A stretch of DNA of 64,000 nt, taken from Alphaproteobacteria bacterium (GTDB lineage: Bacteria; Pseudomonadota; Alphaproteobacteria; JAAEOK01). Made by a program: the position numbers and the translations under genes. The notes below the pieces were generated by a model, which saw only the letters and a program-made list of their open reading frames with translations, did no database searches and was not told the origin of the DNA. Location: positions 51,345 through 115,344 of the forward strand of contig JAAEOK010000088.1 of NCBI GenBank assembly GCA_024244705.1. Direction: 5' to 3'. This document shows, one piece after another, positions 35,664-44,318 of this stretch (position 1 is the first letter of the stretch; every line of letters starts with the position of its first letter).

Positions 35664-37046
35664 TCAGCATTCGACGACGTTGACGGCCAACCCGCCCTGC
35701 GACGTCTCCTTGTACTTGTTGCTCATGTCGGCGCCGGTTTGGCGCATGGTTTCGATGACCTTGTCGAGGTGCACCTTATGCGTGCCATCGCCCTTCAATG
35801 CAAGCCGGGCCGCGTTGATTGCCTTGACCGCGCCCATGGTATTGCGTTCGATACAGGGGATCTGCACCAATCCGCCGATCGGATCGCAGGTCAGGCCGAG
35901 ATTGTGTTCCATGCCGATCTCGGCGGCATTCTCGATCTGGGCATTGGTCCCGCCCATGGCCGCGGTCAGGCCGGCCGCCGCCATCGAGCAGGCAACGCCG
36001 ACCTCGCCCTGGCAGCCGACCTCGGCTGCCGAGATCGACGCGTTCTTCTTGTAGAGCATCCCGATCGCCGCCGCGGTCGCCAGCATGGTGAAGATGCCGC
36101 GTTCGTTCGAGCCCGGGACGAAGCGGTCATAGTAGGCGACGACGGCCGGTATGACACCGGCGGCACCGTTGGTCGGCGCGGTGACGACGCGGCCGCCGGC
36201 CGCGTTCTCTTCGTTGACCGCCAAGGCATAGAGATTGATCCAGTCGAGGATCGCCAGCTGATCCTTATGCGCGGCCTCGGGTTTTCGGACCAATTCCTTG
36301 TAAAGGCCGTGGGCCCGGCGGTTGACCTCGAGGCCGCCCGGCAAGATTCCATCCTGGTGGCATCCGCGCTCGATGCAGCCTTCCATGGCCGACCAAATTT
36401 CGCGGAGACCGTCGCAAATTTCTTCCTCGTCGCGCCACGCCTTCTCGTTTTCGAGGACGATGTCGGCGATCGTCAGGCCGGTCCGCTCACCGATTTCCAG
36501 CAGTTCACGGGCGCTCTCGAACGGATGTGGCAGTTCCACATTGGATCCCGCCTTGTCGATTCCGGCCTCGGCCTCCTCACCGCTGAGCACGAACCCGCCG
36601 CCGACCGAATAGTACTCCTCTTCGGCAAGCACCGTTCCCGCCACATCGCGGGCGATAAAACGCATGCCGTTGGGATGCATGGGCATCATTTCGCCGAAAT
36701 TGAACATCAGGTTGTCGGCTTCGCGGAACGGAATGTCGTGACGTCCGGCCAATTTCAGACGGCCCAGTTCACGGACGACCCCGACCAATTCGTCGACCCG
36801 GTCGGGGTCGACCCTGTCGGGCGTTTCACCCATCAGACCGAGCAGGATCGCAAGATCGGTGCCGTGGCCGTGACCGGTCACCGCCAACGACCCATAGAGG
36901 CCGACCTCGACGGAGGCCGTATCGCCGAGGATGCCGCGCGCCTCGAGATCGAGCAGGAATCGATGCGCCGCCCACATCGGTCCGACCGTGTGCGAACTCG
37001 ACGGGCCGATCCCCACCTTGTAAAGATCGAATATACTGAGCGACAT
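35664..37046 (-). CDS. sdaA: L-serine ammonia-lyase, iron-sulfur type
   Basis: A 460-residue single-chain serine deaminase converting serine to pyruvate and ammonia with a [4Fe-4S] cluster. The N-terminal beta domain begins [20 protein letters not shown] (the SSSHT family mark). Catalytic-domain cysteines are in [17 protein letters not shown] and [15 protein letters not shown], and the C-terminal Cys (NVVEC) is the cluster-coordinating tail residue seen in this type. The open frame extends 113 codons further upstream without similarity; ATG at 37046 is the start. It leads the sdaA-glyA operon, which would convert glycine to pyruvate via serine, or feed C1 units. Confidence 0.95.
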
Positions 37047-37451
37047 TGTGTCTGTTCCTACCGGGCGCCGAGGCGGCGAGGGTCCGCAACGCCTCGTGAC
37101 GGTATCACGGAGTCCGGGATCGGCCAATTTCGGCAAAACGACACAACATAATTCGTGGTCGACCCAATGGACCGATTTGGCCGGCGCCGGACCCCGTTGA
37201 CTTGAATCAATGCCGTTGGCCGCGAACCGCCTCACTATTGAAATGGCGGAATGCTCCTTGCGATTGGAACTGATTGCGCTTGGGGCCGACAAGCGCTGCG
37301 AGGCTTTCGTCGGAACCAGAACTTGGTTCCTGCCGGCGGAAACCACGTCTCGACTCTGCGGATAGGCTCGGGGGAACAAATTCAACGAACGAGGCCCTGA
37401 GAACCAACCTCGTCATTGCCCGGCACCCCAATCCAGGAGGAGTTGCGACCG
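37047..37451. other. Intergenic region between sdaA and the phasin gene
   Basis: About 400 bases holding divergent promoters for sdaA-glyA (left) and the phasin gene (right). A strong Shine-Dalgarno CAGGAGGAG lies at 37434-37442 for the phasin gene. I looked for a glycine riboswitch before sdaA and did not see a convincing one. No gene recognised. Confidence 0.55.
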
Positions 37452-37850
37452 ATGACAGAACACAAGAACACACCTGACAGCCCACTCGAAAACCCGATGA
37501 TGGAATCGATGGTCGACATGCGGCACTTCGTCGACGCCAACGGCACCGCGATGGACGCCATGATTCGATCGGGCGAAGCGACCTTGAAGGGCATGGCCAC
37601 GATCAATGAGGAAATGATGAATTTCGCGGACAAGCGTGCGCGCGCTTCGATCGACACCTGCCAGTCGCTGGTCCGTTGCGTCACCTTCGCCGAAGCCATG
37701 GAATTGCAGTCGCAGTATGCCCGGTCGGTGAGCGAAGCTTATATGACCCAAGCTAGCAGAATTCTTAACTTGTCCGCGGAGATCGCCAAGAACGGCATGG
37801 TATCTATGCAGACCGTGGGCGAGGACTCACCGGGACAGGCCAAGAAGTAG
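37452..37850 (+). CDS. Phasin-family protein
   Basis: A 132-residue, almost entirely helical, amphipathic protein. The pattern IRSGEATLKGMATINEEMMNFADKRA followed by SQYARSVSEAYMTQASRILNLS resembles PF09361 phasins (short type), which coat polyhydroxyalkanoate granules. The ATG follows CAGGAGGAG. No PHA synthase gene is in the window, so granule association is inferred only from the family. Monocistronic, upstream of ftsH. Confidence 0.75.
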   Translation: MTEHKNTPDSPLENPMMESMVDMRHFVDANGTAMDAMIRSGEATLKGMATINEEMMNFADKRARASIDTCQSLVRCVTFAEAMELQSQYARSVSEAYMTQASRILNLSAEIAKNGMVSMQTVGEDSPGQAKK

Positions 37851-37985
37851 TGCCGGCACGGCGACCGGACATCGAGGGTCCTGGACCAGAGCGAACCCCA
37901 TGAATGATGCCCGGTTGCCTATGACCGTCGTCGACCCGCAGTGGGAGTCGGTACCGTTGGCGCCACCGCGTGCCAAAGGCGCGGC

Positions 37986-39857
37986 GTGAACTCGATACCG
38001 AAATGGGTTCTCGTTGTCGGGCTGACGTTGGCGGCGTTGTTGGCGTTGAACTATGTGGCCGTGCCGCCCGGTGAACAGACCGCCGCCGAAGCCGTGCTGT
38101 CCTACGATCAGTTCCGCGGATTCCTGGAAAAGGGCGAGATCGCGACGATCCACCTGCGCGGCGACGACATTCGCGGCACCTTCAAGAACGACCAGATCGT
38201 CCCGCCCATCGACACGCCGATCAGCCGCTTCAGCACCCGGGTCCCGGCCTTCGGCGATCCCGATCTGCTGCCGCTCATATTCAGCCACGGCGTGAAACTA
38301 TCTGTGATCGAGGACGAACCGGGCGGCCAAGGACTGATCTATGCCATGGTCCCGTGGTTGCTGATGCTCGGCCTGTTTTGGCTTTTTTGGAGCCGTCTCG
38401 CGCATAACCTTCCCGGTGGCGTTGGACGCGCCGGCGATGTCACAGGGTTTCTCGAGGGCTCGGCACGGAAGGAAGAGAAAGGGCGCAAGAAAGTGACCTT
38501 CGCCGACGTCGCCGGCCTGGACAACGCCAAGCGCGAGGTTTCGGAGCTGGTCGACTACCTCCGCGATCCCGACCGCTTCACGCGCCTGGGCGCCGAAGTT
38601 CCCCATGGCGTCCTCCTGATGGGACCGCCGGGAACCGGCAAGACCCTGCTCGCCCGGGCGCTCGCCGGAGAGTCCGAAGTGCCGTTCTTTCATATCTCGG
38701 CGTCGGAGTTCATCGAACTGTTCGTCGGTGTCGGAGCATCGCGGGTGCGGCGGATGTTCGACGAAGCGAAGAAGCGGGCCCCGAGCATCATCTTCATCGA
38801 CGAACTCGACAGCGTCGGCCGGGTGCGTGGCACCGGGCTGGGCGGTGGGCACGATGAACGTGAGCAGACACTCAACCAGATCCTCGCCGAGATGGACGGA
38901 TTCTCCGGCCACGAAGCGGTGATCGTCCTGGCCGCGACCAACCGCCCCGACGTGCTCGATGCGGCGCTGTTGCGGCCGGGGCGTTTCGACCGCCACGTTA
39001 CGCTCGATCTGCCGGACAAGACGGCGCGGCGGGACATCCTGCGCGTCCACACGCGCAAGATTCCCCTGGCCGGCGACGTCGACCTCGCGACGCTCGCCGC
39101 CGGCACACCGGGATTTTCCGGCGCCGACCTGAAGAACCTGGTCAACGAAGCGGCGATTCTGGCGGCCCGCGAAGGCGCGACCGAGGTCGATGCCGGACAT
39201 TTCGAACAGATGCGCGACAAGCTCTTGATGGGCTCGGTGCGGACACTGGCGATCCAGCCGGAGGAGCGTCATCGGCTGGCCGTCCATGAATCGGGGCACG
39301 CCGTCCTCGCGTTTAATCTGCCGACCGCGGATCCGCTCCACAAGGTCAGCATCATTCCCCGCGGGCGAGCGTTGGGCGTCACCCAGCAATTGCCGGAAGA
39401 GGACCGCCACACCCTGCCCGAAGAGTACCTACTCGATCGGCTCGTCATCATGATGGGCGGACGGACCGCCGAGCGGCTGCTGCTCGGGAGCCGTAGCTCC
39501 GGTGCCGACGACGACATCCACCAAGCGACGCTATTGGCGCGCGCCATGGTCGGACGATGGGGAATGTCCGAGGATGTCGGGCCGGTTGACGTTCGCGAAA
39601 GCGACGCCCATCCGTTTCTCGGCCGCGAAATCGCCCTGCCCCGGCATTTCAGCGAGGCGACCGCGGAGGCCGTGGATGACGCGGTCAGGAAATTGCTCAA
39701 GGAGGCGGAAACGCGGGCGGCCGAGATCATCGAGCAAAACCGTCCCCAATTGGATCGGCTGGTCGCCGCCTTGGAAGCCCGGGAATCCCTCGACCAGGCC
39801 GACCTCGAAGTCATACTCGGCGGAGCCGAAAACGCCGTCCTGGCGCAGAGCGCCTAG
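37986..39857 (+). CDS. ftsH: ATP-dependent zinc metalloprotease FtsH
   Basis: A 623-residue membrane AAA protease. Helix 1 is at 7-24 and helix 2 at 117-136, with the FtsH_ext domain between. AAA motifs: GPPGTGKT (213-220), [11 protein letters not shown]alker B and the SRH around [18 protein letters not shown]. The zinc site is HESGH (434-438), with the third ligand in [15 protein letters not shown] at 37986 is chosen because it begins the first helix; GTG at 37941 is possible. Usual housekeeping neighbours of ftsH (tilS, folP, glmM) are absent, so this may be a second paralogue. Confidence 0.92.
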   Translation: MNSIPKWVLVVGLTLAALLALNYVAVPPGEQTAAEAVLSYDQFRGFLEKGEIATIHLRGDDIRGTFKNDQIVPPIDTPISRFSTRVPAFGDPDLLPLIFSHGVKLSVIEDEPGGQGLIYAMVPWLLMLGLFWLFWSRLAHNLPGGVGRAGDVTGFLEGSARKEEKGRKKVTFADVAGLDNAKREVSELVDYLRDPDRFTRLGAEVPHGVLLMGPPGTGKTLLARALAGESEVPFFHISASEFIELFVGVGASRVRRMFDEAKKRAPSIIFIDELDSVGRVRGTGLGGGHDEREQTLNQILAEMDGFSGHEAVIVLAATNRPDVLDAALLRPGRFDRHVTLDLPDKTARRDILRVHTRKIPLAGDVDLATLAAGTPGFSGADLKNLVNEAAILAAREGATEVDAGHFEQMRDKLLMGSVRTLAIQPEERHRLAVHESGHAVLAFNLPTADPLHKVSIIPRGRALGVTQQLPEEDRHTLPEEYLLDRLVIMMGGRTAERLLLGSRSSGADDDIHQATLLARAMVGRWGMSEDVGPVDVRESDAHPFLGREIALPRHFSEATAEAVDDAVRKLLKEAETRAAEIIEQNRPQLDRLVAALEARESLDQADLEVILGGAENAVLAQSA

Positions 39858-39985
39858 GCGGGTTGCACGGGCAAAAGGGAGGCCGGCGAGCCGATCGAGT
39901 GGCGTCGGCTGATCGGCCTTGTTTCGATGCGATCTCCATCCCAAGATGACGGCATTCATTCCACGACACTGCCGTCAGGACGATC

Positions 39986-41362
39986 ATGAAAGAGTTCGAT
40001 ATCGCGGTGCTCGGCGCCGGACCGGCCGGATGCTTGACCGCTCTGCTGCTGCGCGAACGCGGGTACGATGTGGCGATCCTTTCGACGCCGCGTGCGCGTC
40101 TCACCGTCGAAGGCCTGTCCGACCGCGTTATCGAATTCCTGTCCACCTATGAGTGCCGGAATGCGCTTGCCGCGGTGGGGCCGCGGGTCGAGCGCCTCCC
40201 TATCTGGAATGGCGAGAGCGCGGCGCGAAATCGCGAATCGGTGACCGAACGCAAGGCCTTCGATGCCGGCCTGCTCAGCGACGCCAGTGCGCGCGGCGTG
40301 ACGGCGATTGCCGGCCGTGTCGGCCGCATCGACATGAGCGATGGCGACACCGTGATCGGCTATCGGCATTCCGGCGGCATCGCGCGCAGACTGCGGTGCC
40401 GGTTCGTGGTCGAGGCCCGGGGCCGCCGCGCACCACACCCCCATGGTCGCGCCCAACGCGGTCCCGAAACAACGGCGCTGATCCGCAAGATGACCGGCAT
40501 ACCGCCTCGGCCCGAGACAATCGTCGCCGCGCTTGCGGACGGCTGGGTGTGGTACGTATCGACAGGCGATGGCATCGGCTATTTGCAGTTCTTTCTCGAC
40601 GGCAGCGCCGGCGCGCTTCCCAAGCGCCCCGGACTCGATGCCTTTTTCGATGCCCGGGTTGCGGCGCTCGGTCCTGCCGCTGGTATGGTCCCGCTTGGGG
40701 ATCCGGCCGGACAGCCGATGACGCGCAACGCGACCGCTTGGTTGGCCAAGGAATTGATCGGCGACCGAAAGATCCGCGTCGGCGACGCCGCCGTCGCCGT
40801 CGATCCGCTGTCCGGCAACGGCGTTTTCGAGGCCTTCGGCTCGGCACTCGCCGCAGTAGCGGCCGTCCACACCATGCTCTCCGGCACCGGCGACGCCGCG
40901 CTGGCACAGGCGTTCTATACAGAGCGTGAGTGCGAGGCGTTCCGACGTTATTGCCGGGTTGGGCGCGACTTCTACCGGCTCGAGACCCGGTGGCCCAAAA
41001 ACCCCTTCTGGCGTGCCCGCGCGGCATGGCCCGACGACGCGCCGGCCCACGGCGGGCTTCGCTCCGCGCCGCCGCGTGTCGAACTCAACCCGGTGGTCGA
41101 GAACGGCTTGGTTGTCGCCCGCGAGGTCTGCGTTACACCCGATCATCCGCGCGGCGTTTGGCGTATCGCCGGCGTGGCGGTGATCGATCTCGCCCGCTTC
41201 ATTGTCAGTCAGCAGGGTCGATCGATTGCCGATCTCACCGATCGGGCCGCCGCAAGTCTGGACGCGGACGCCGACGGGGTCGCGGTGGCGTTAAACTGGC
41301 TTCGTTATCGCGGCATCCTGATCGATGGGCCGCCCCATCAGATTCACCTGGTCGGACTCTAA
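39986..41362 (+). CDS. qhpG: FAD-dependent monooxygenase QhpG (quinohemoprotein amine dehydrogenase maturation)
   Basis: A 458-residue flavoprotein. The FAD-binding GAGPAG lies at 10-15 in the N-terminal strand, and RIRVGDAAVAVDPLSGNGVFEAF is the second FAD motif (GD...P) of the halogenase/PHBH-like group. The adjacent qhp genes identify it as QhpG, which in Paracoccus dihydroxylates the gamma-subunit Trp before CTQ formation. The C-terminal part (LNPVVENGLVVAREV onward) is a family-specific extension. It lies on the opposite strand from the rest of the cluster, its stop overlapping the end of the heme-lyase gene by four bases, so it needs its own promoter in 39858-39985. Confidence 0.85.
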   Translation: MKEFDIAVLGAGPAGCLTALLLRERGYDVAILSTPRARLTVEGLSDRVIEFLSTYECRNALAAVGPRVERLPIWNGESAARNRESVTERKAFDAGLLSDASARGVTAIAGRVGRIDMSDGDTVIGYRHSGGIARRLRCRFVVEARGRRAPHPHGRAQRGPETTALIRKMTGIPPRPETIVAALADGWVWYVSTGDGIGYLQFFLDGSAGALPKRPGLDAFFDARVAALGPAAGMVPLGDPAGQPMTRNATAWLAKELIGDRKIRVGDAAVAVDPLSGNGVFEAFGSALAAVAAVHTMLSGTGDAALAQAFYTERECEAFRRYCRVGRDFYRLETRWPKNPFWRARAAWPDDAPAHGGLRSAPPRVELNPVVENGLVVAREVCVTPDHPRGVWRIAGVAVIDLARFIVSQQGRSIADLTDRAAASLDADADGVAVALNWLRYRGILIDGPPHQIHLVGL

Positions 41363-43617
41363 AGGCTGTTCTCCGCGGCCTCGCGGTCGGTGGGGCGGCG
41401 CCACTCGAACAGATAGAGCAGGGCGAATCCGCCGATCACCATACACAGTCCGATCCAGATCCACGACATTGCCGGAATGACTTTCAATACCATCGGCGCG
41501 GTGCCGCTGCCCTCGCCGAGGCTGCCCTCGGTCGCATCGAGGCGCGACGGATAGCTGACCGCGGGGAACCAAACCTGGACGTCGCGCCACAAGCCGCGCG
41601 AGATGAAGGGGTGAATCATCTGGCGATCGTCGCTGGCATAGCGGGCATAGCGGTAGTCGACGATCTCGCACATCATGCGAACCGGTCCGATCTCGTCGCT
41701 ATAGGGCGGCCTTTGATCGCGGTAGACGGTGTGCCCTGTCTCGGCCTCGACCACTTGTCCGTCCCGGGTCAGCGCCCATTCGACACGGGCGATGGCGTGA
41801 AACGCGGCGTCGCCGCCGTTGGCGCGGGCACCATCCGTTTTCCAGTCGGATTCGGTGAGCCCGACCCGCAAGGAATAGCCGCCGGGGAAGCGGAGCTGTT
41901 TGCCGAAGTCCCGGGGCAATTGCACCATGGTTTGGGTATAGCTATCGAGCACGGTGGCGGCCAACCCGGCGCCGACCACGATCATGGCGCCGGCGTGGAT
42001 CAAGGCGACCGGCCCGTAATAGGCGTAAGCACGGCGGCTGCCGTTTCGCACCGCGGCGGCGATCGACCAGGCGACGACCGCGGCGGCCAGATAAAATGCG
42101 GCCACGATCATGACGTCGAGCCAGGGGAAGATGGCGACCGTGTTGCTCGAGGTCAGCCCGGTGCCTTTGTAGAAGCCGCCAAAGGGTTCGAGGAACCAGG
42201 CCAAGGCAATCGCGAGGGCAACCGCGCCAACCGAACAAGTCCAGCGCCAGCGCCCCGCCAGCGGTAGGAAATAATGGCCGCCGACGAAGCCGACCACCGC
42301 GCCGAGCGGCGCCAACCAAGCGTTGGTGGAAAAATTGTCGATGTCCCATTGGGCGAATGCGCGACGCAACGACTCGATCTCGCCGCCATGGGCGAACCGG
42401 GTCAGCGTCTCGAAGAATGGTTTGAGGTTCGACGGTCGCGGCAGGTCCAAATAGGCGCTGCCATAGGCGAAGGCGATCTGGCCGAGACCGATCGCGCCGG
42501 CCCCGGCGAAGAGCACCATCGCCAGCCAGATCAGGATTTCCTTCTCGCCGGCCGGCGGGCGCCACTTGAAACCTCGCCGCCAGCGATAGATCAAGGCGGC
42601 GACGACGGCCAGGGTCAGCGCGCCCAAGAGGACGCCCAGCAGCGGCAGCGAGGTATCGCCGACATAGCGGTGGGAGGACGCGAGGACGGGGCTGCGGGTG
42701 ACGATCATCGACACCACGATCGCCGCCGCCGCCAGCAACGCCATCAGCGGCTGGATTAGGCCGAAGGCGCCGTCGGTGCGGTAGCGCTTTTGGGCATGGA
42801 GCTGGGCGGTCAAGAGGCACCAGACGACGAAGCTGGCGGTCTGCACCGGGTCCCAGTGCCAGACCGTGCCATAGGCAAAGTCTTCGTAGGCCCACCACAT
42901 GCCGAACGCGATGCCGGCCGACAGAATGAGCCAGGCTCCACGGCTGTAGCGGTCGGATATCGGACGCCAAGCGCCGGTGCCCGTCGCCATCGCCTGCAGC
43001 GCCGATCCCACCGGCGCCAGCAACAGCATCGTCGCCACGAAAACGAGCGGCGGATGCACCGCCATCCAGATCCGCGTCAAATGGGCGTTCATGCCGAGGC
43101 TCACCGCGCTCGCCAGCTGCGCCGCGCCGGTTTGAGCGAAAGGATCCCAGATCAGCGTCCCGGCGATGAAGAATGCCGCCACGACGAAAGCACCCGGACC
43201 CGCCCAGCCGTCGTAGCGGGACAGGCGGCGCGCCATGACGAGGCCGACCAGGGCGAGGCACAGCAGGGTGCCCGCCTCCCCGGCCCACAGATTGGAGAGC
43301 TTGAGGTACCAGGCCAGCTCGGGCGCGCTGAGCAACCAGACGTAGGAGTACGAAAAATCGTCGCCGAGCAGGCGGAACGACAGGCTGAGGCCGGCCGCGG
43401 TCAGAAACACCAAAGCGGTTGCGCCCAAGAGGCCGCGCCGCGATGGTGCAGCGACGGAAGCCGCCACCGCGGACAACAGCCCGGCCGCGAGACACGACCG
43501 CTCGATCACCGGGCCGAGCCCGACGGCGGCGGCGGTCAGGGCGGCCAGCACCGCCCAGAACAGCGGCGCCCGGATGCGATCGTTACCGAGCATTTCTCGC
43601 AGCCCGCCCAGCATCAC
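41359..43617 (-). CDS. CcmF-like cytochrome c heme lyase inside the qhp cluster
   Basis: A 752-residue polytopic membrane protein with about 14 hydrophobic segments and a C-terminal periplasmic domain (about 560-720). All four CcmF histidines are present: His188 (AVHPPLVF), His274 (AQLHAQK), His316 (VLASSHRYVG) and His541 (LIHAGAM). The 274-316 spacing of 42 equals that of E. coli CcmF (261-303). The heme-handling WWD motif is altered: YGTVWHWDPVQTAS (250-262) instead of WGGWWFWDPVENAS. Starts GTG at 43617 or ATG at 43614, overlapping the qhpE stop, so it is translationally coupled to qhpE. Likely a dedicated heme-attachment enzyme for the QhpA diheme domain. Alternative: the host's ordinary CcmF relocated here, but no other ccm gene is present. 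Confidence 0.85.
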   Translation of the reverse strand: MMLGGLREMLGNDRIRAPLFWAVLAALTAAAVGLGPVIERSCLAAGLLSAVAASVAAPSRRGLLGATALVFLTAAGLSLSFRLLGDDFSYSYVWLLSAPELAWYLKLSNLWAGEAGTLLCLALVGLVMARRLSRYDGWAGPGAFVVAAFFIAGTLIWDPFAQTGAAQLASAVSLGMNAHLTRIWMAVHPPLVFVATMLLLAPVGSALQAMATGTGAWRPISDRYSRGAWLILSAGIAFGMWWAYEDFAYGTVWHWDPVQTASFVVWCLLTAQLHAQKRYRTDGAFGLIQPLMALLAAAAIVVSMIVTRSPVLASSHRYVGDTSLPLLGVLLGALTLAVVAALIYRWRRGFKWRPPAGEKEILIWLAMVLFAGAGAIGLGQIAFAYGSAYLDLPRPSNLKPFFETLTRFAHGGEIESLRRAFAQWDIDNFSTNAWLAPLGAVVGFVGGHYFLPLAGRWRWTCSVGAVALAIALAWFLEPFGGFYKGTGLTSSNTVAIFPWLDVMIVAAFYLAAAVVAWSIAAAVRNGSRRAYAYYGPVALIHAGAMIVVGAGLAATVLDSYTQTMVQLPRDFGKQLRFPGGYSLRVGLTESDWKTDGARANGGDAAFHAIARVEWALTRDGQVVEAETGHTVYRDQRPPYSDEIGPVRMMCEIVDYRYARYASDDRQMIHPFISRGLWRDVQVWFPAVSYPSRLDATEGSLGEGSGTAPMVLKVIPAMSWIWIGLCMVIGGFALLYLFEWRRPTDREAAENSL

Positions 43618-44318
43618 CGGAGTCCAGGGCGGCGCCGGCGGGGATCCTCTCCGAACATGGCCGTGGCCCGGAAATGAGCGGTCGCGGATTGGCGATCCAA
43701 ATCAGGCTGCCGGTCGAGGAGATCGGCCGCAAGACCACTGAAATGGGCGGCGCCGATGCTGGCGCCCGCGATCACCGGCCGCCCCTTTCGTTGGTCGGGA
43801 TCGCCGCAATAGGTGCCGAAATCGGCACGGTCGCCACCGAGATCGGAAATCTCGCCCGGCCCGCAGCGGGCGTCGCCGGTCACCGCGATCACGTCGTCAT
43901 AGGATGCCGGATAGACCGCGCTGCCGAGTGCCGGCGCCGAAGCGACCAATATGGTCCCGGCCGAAAGCGCATGCGCGACGCTGTGCCGCAAGACCGCGCG
44001 GTCCTCGCCGAGACCGAAGCTCATATTGACCAGCCGGGCGCCGTGGTCGACGAGCCAGTCGAGCCCGGCGGCCACGGTTTGCGGTTGGGATGTGAAAGTG
44101 TGGTGGAAGACGCGGGCGACAATCAAACGGCACCCGGGCGCCTGCTCGATGATGATCCGGGCCATCTCGGCACCATGGCCGAGGAGATCGCCGATATCGT
44201 TCGATGACGCCACCTCCCCCGAACGGTCGAGGACGAAGGCCCGTCCGGCCGCGACGAGGGGTGACATCTCCTCACCGACCCCGCTATCAAGAATACCGAC
44301 CGCGACCGTCATACTCAC
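43614..44318 (-). CDS. qhpE: Subtilisin-like leader peptidase QhpE
   Basis: A 234-residue cytoplasmic S8-type protease without signal peptide. Triad: Asp11 (GILDSGVG), His48 (LLGHGAEMA) and Ser187 (IAGASIGAAHFSG). In qhp systems it removes the 28-residue leader of the gamma subunit after cross-linking. The oxyanion-hole Asn expected in an AAAGNEG-type segment appears replaced in VASAPALGSA (about 125-134). Start overlaps the qhpF stop (ATGA) and its stop overlaps the heme-lyase start. Confidence 0.87.
   Translation of the reverse strand: MSMTVAVGILDSGVGEEMSPLVAAGRAFVLDRSGEVASSNDIGDLLGHGAEMARIIIEQAPGCRLIVARVFHHTFTSQPQTVAAGLDWLVDHGARLVNMSFGLGEDRAVLRHSVAHALSAGTILVASAPALGSAVYPASYDDVIAVTGDARCGPGEISDLGGDRADFGTYCGDPDQRKGRPVIAGASIGAAHFSGLAADLLDRQPDLDRQSATAHFRATAMFGEDPRRRRPGLR

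Noticed and set aside
37047..37250. Glycine riboswitch upstream of sdaA
   Set aside because: No convincing paired aptamer core could be drawn on the minus strand.
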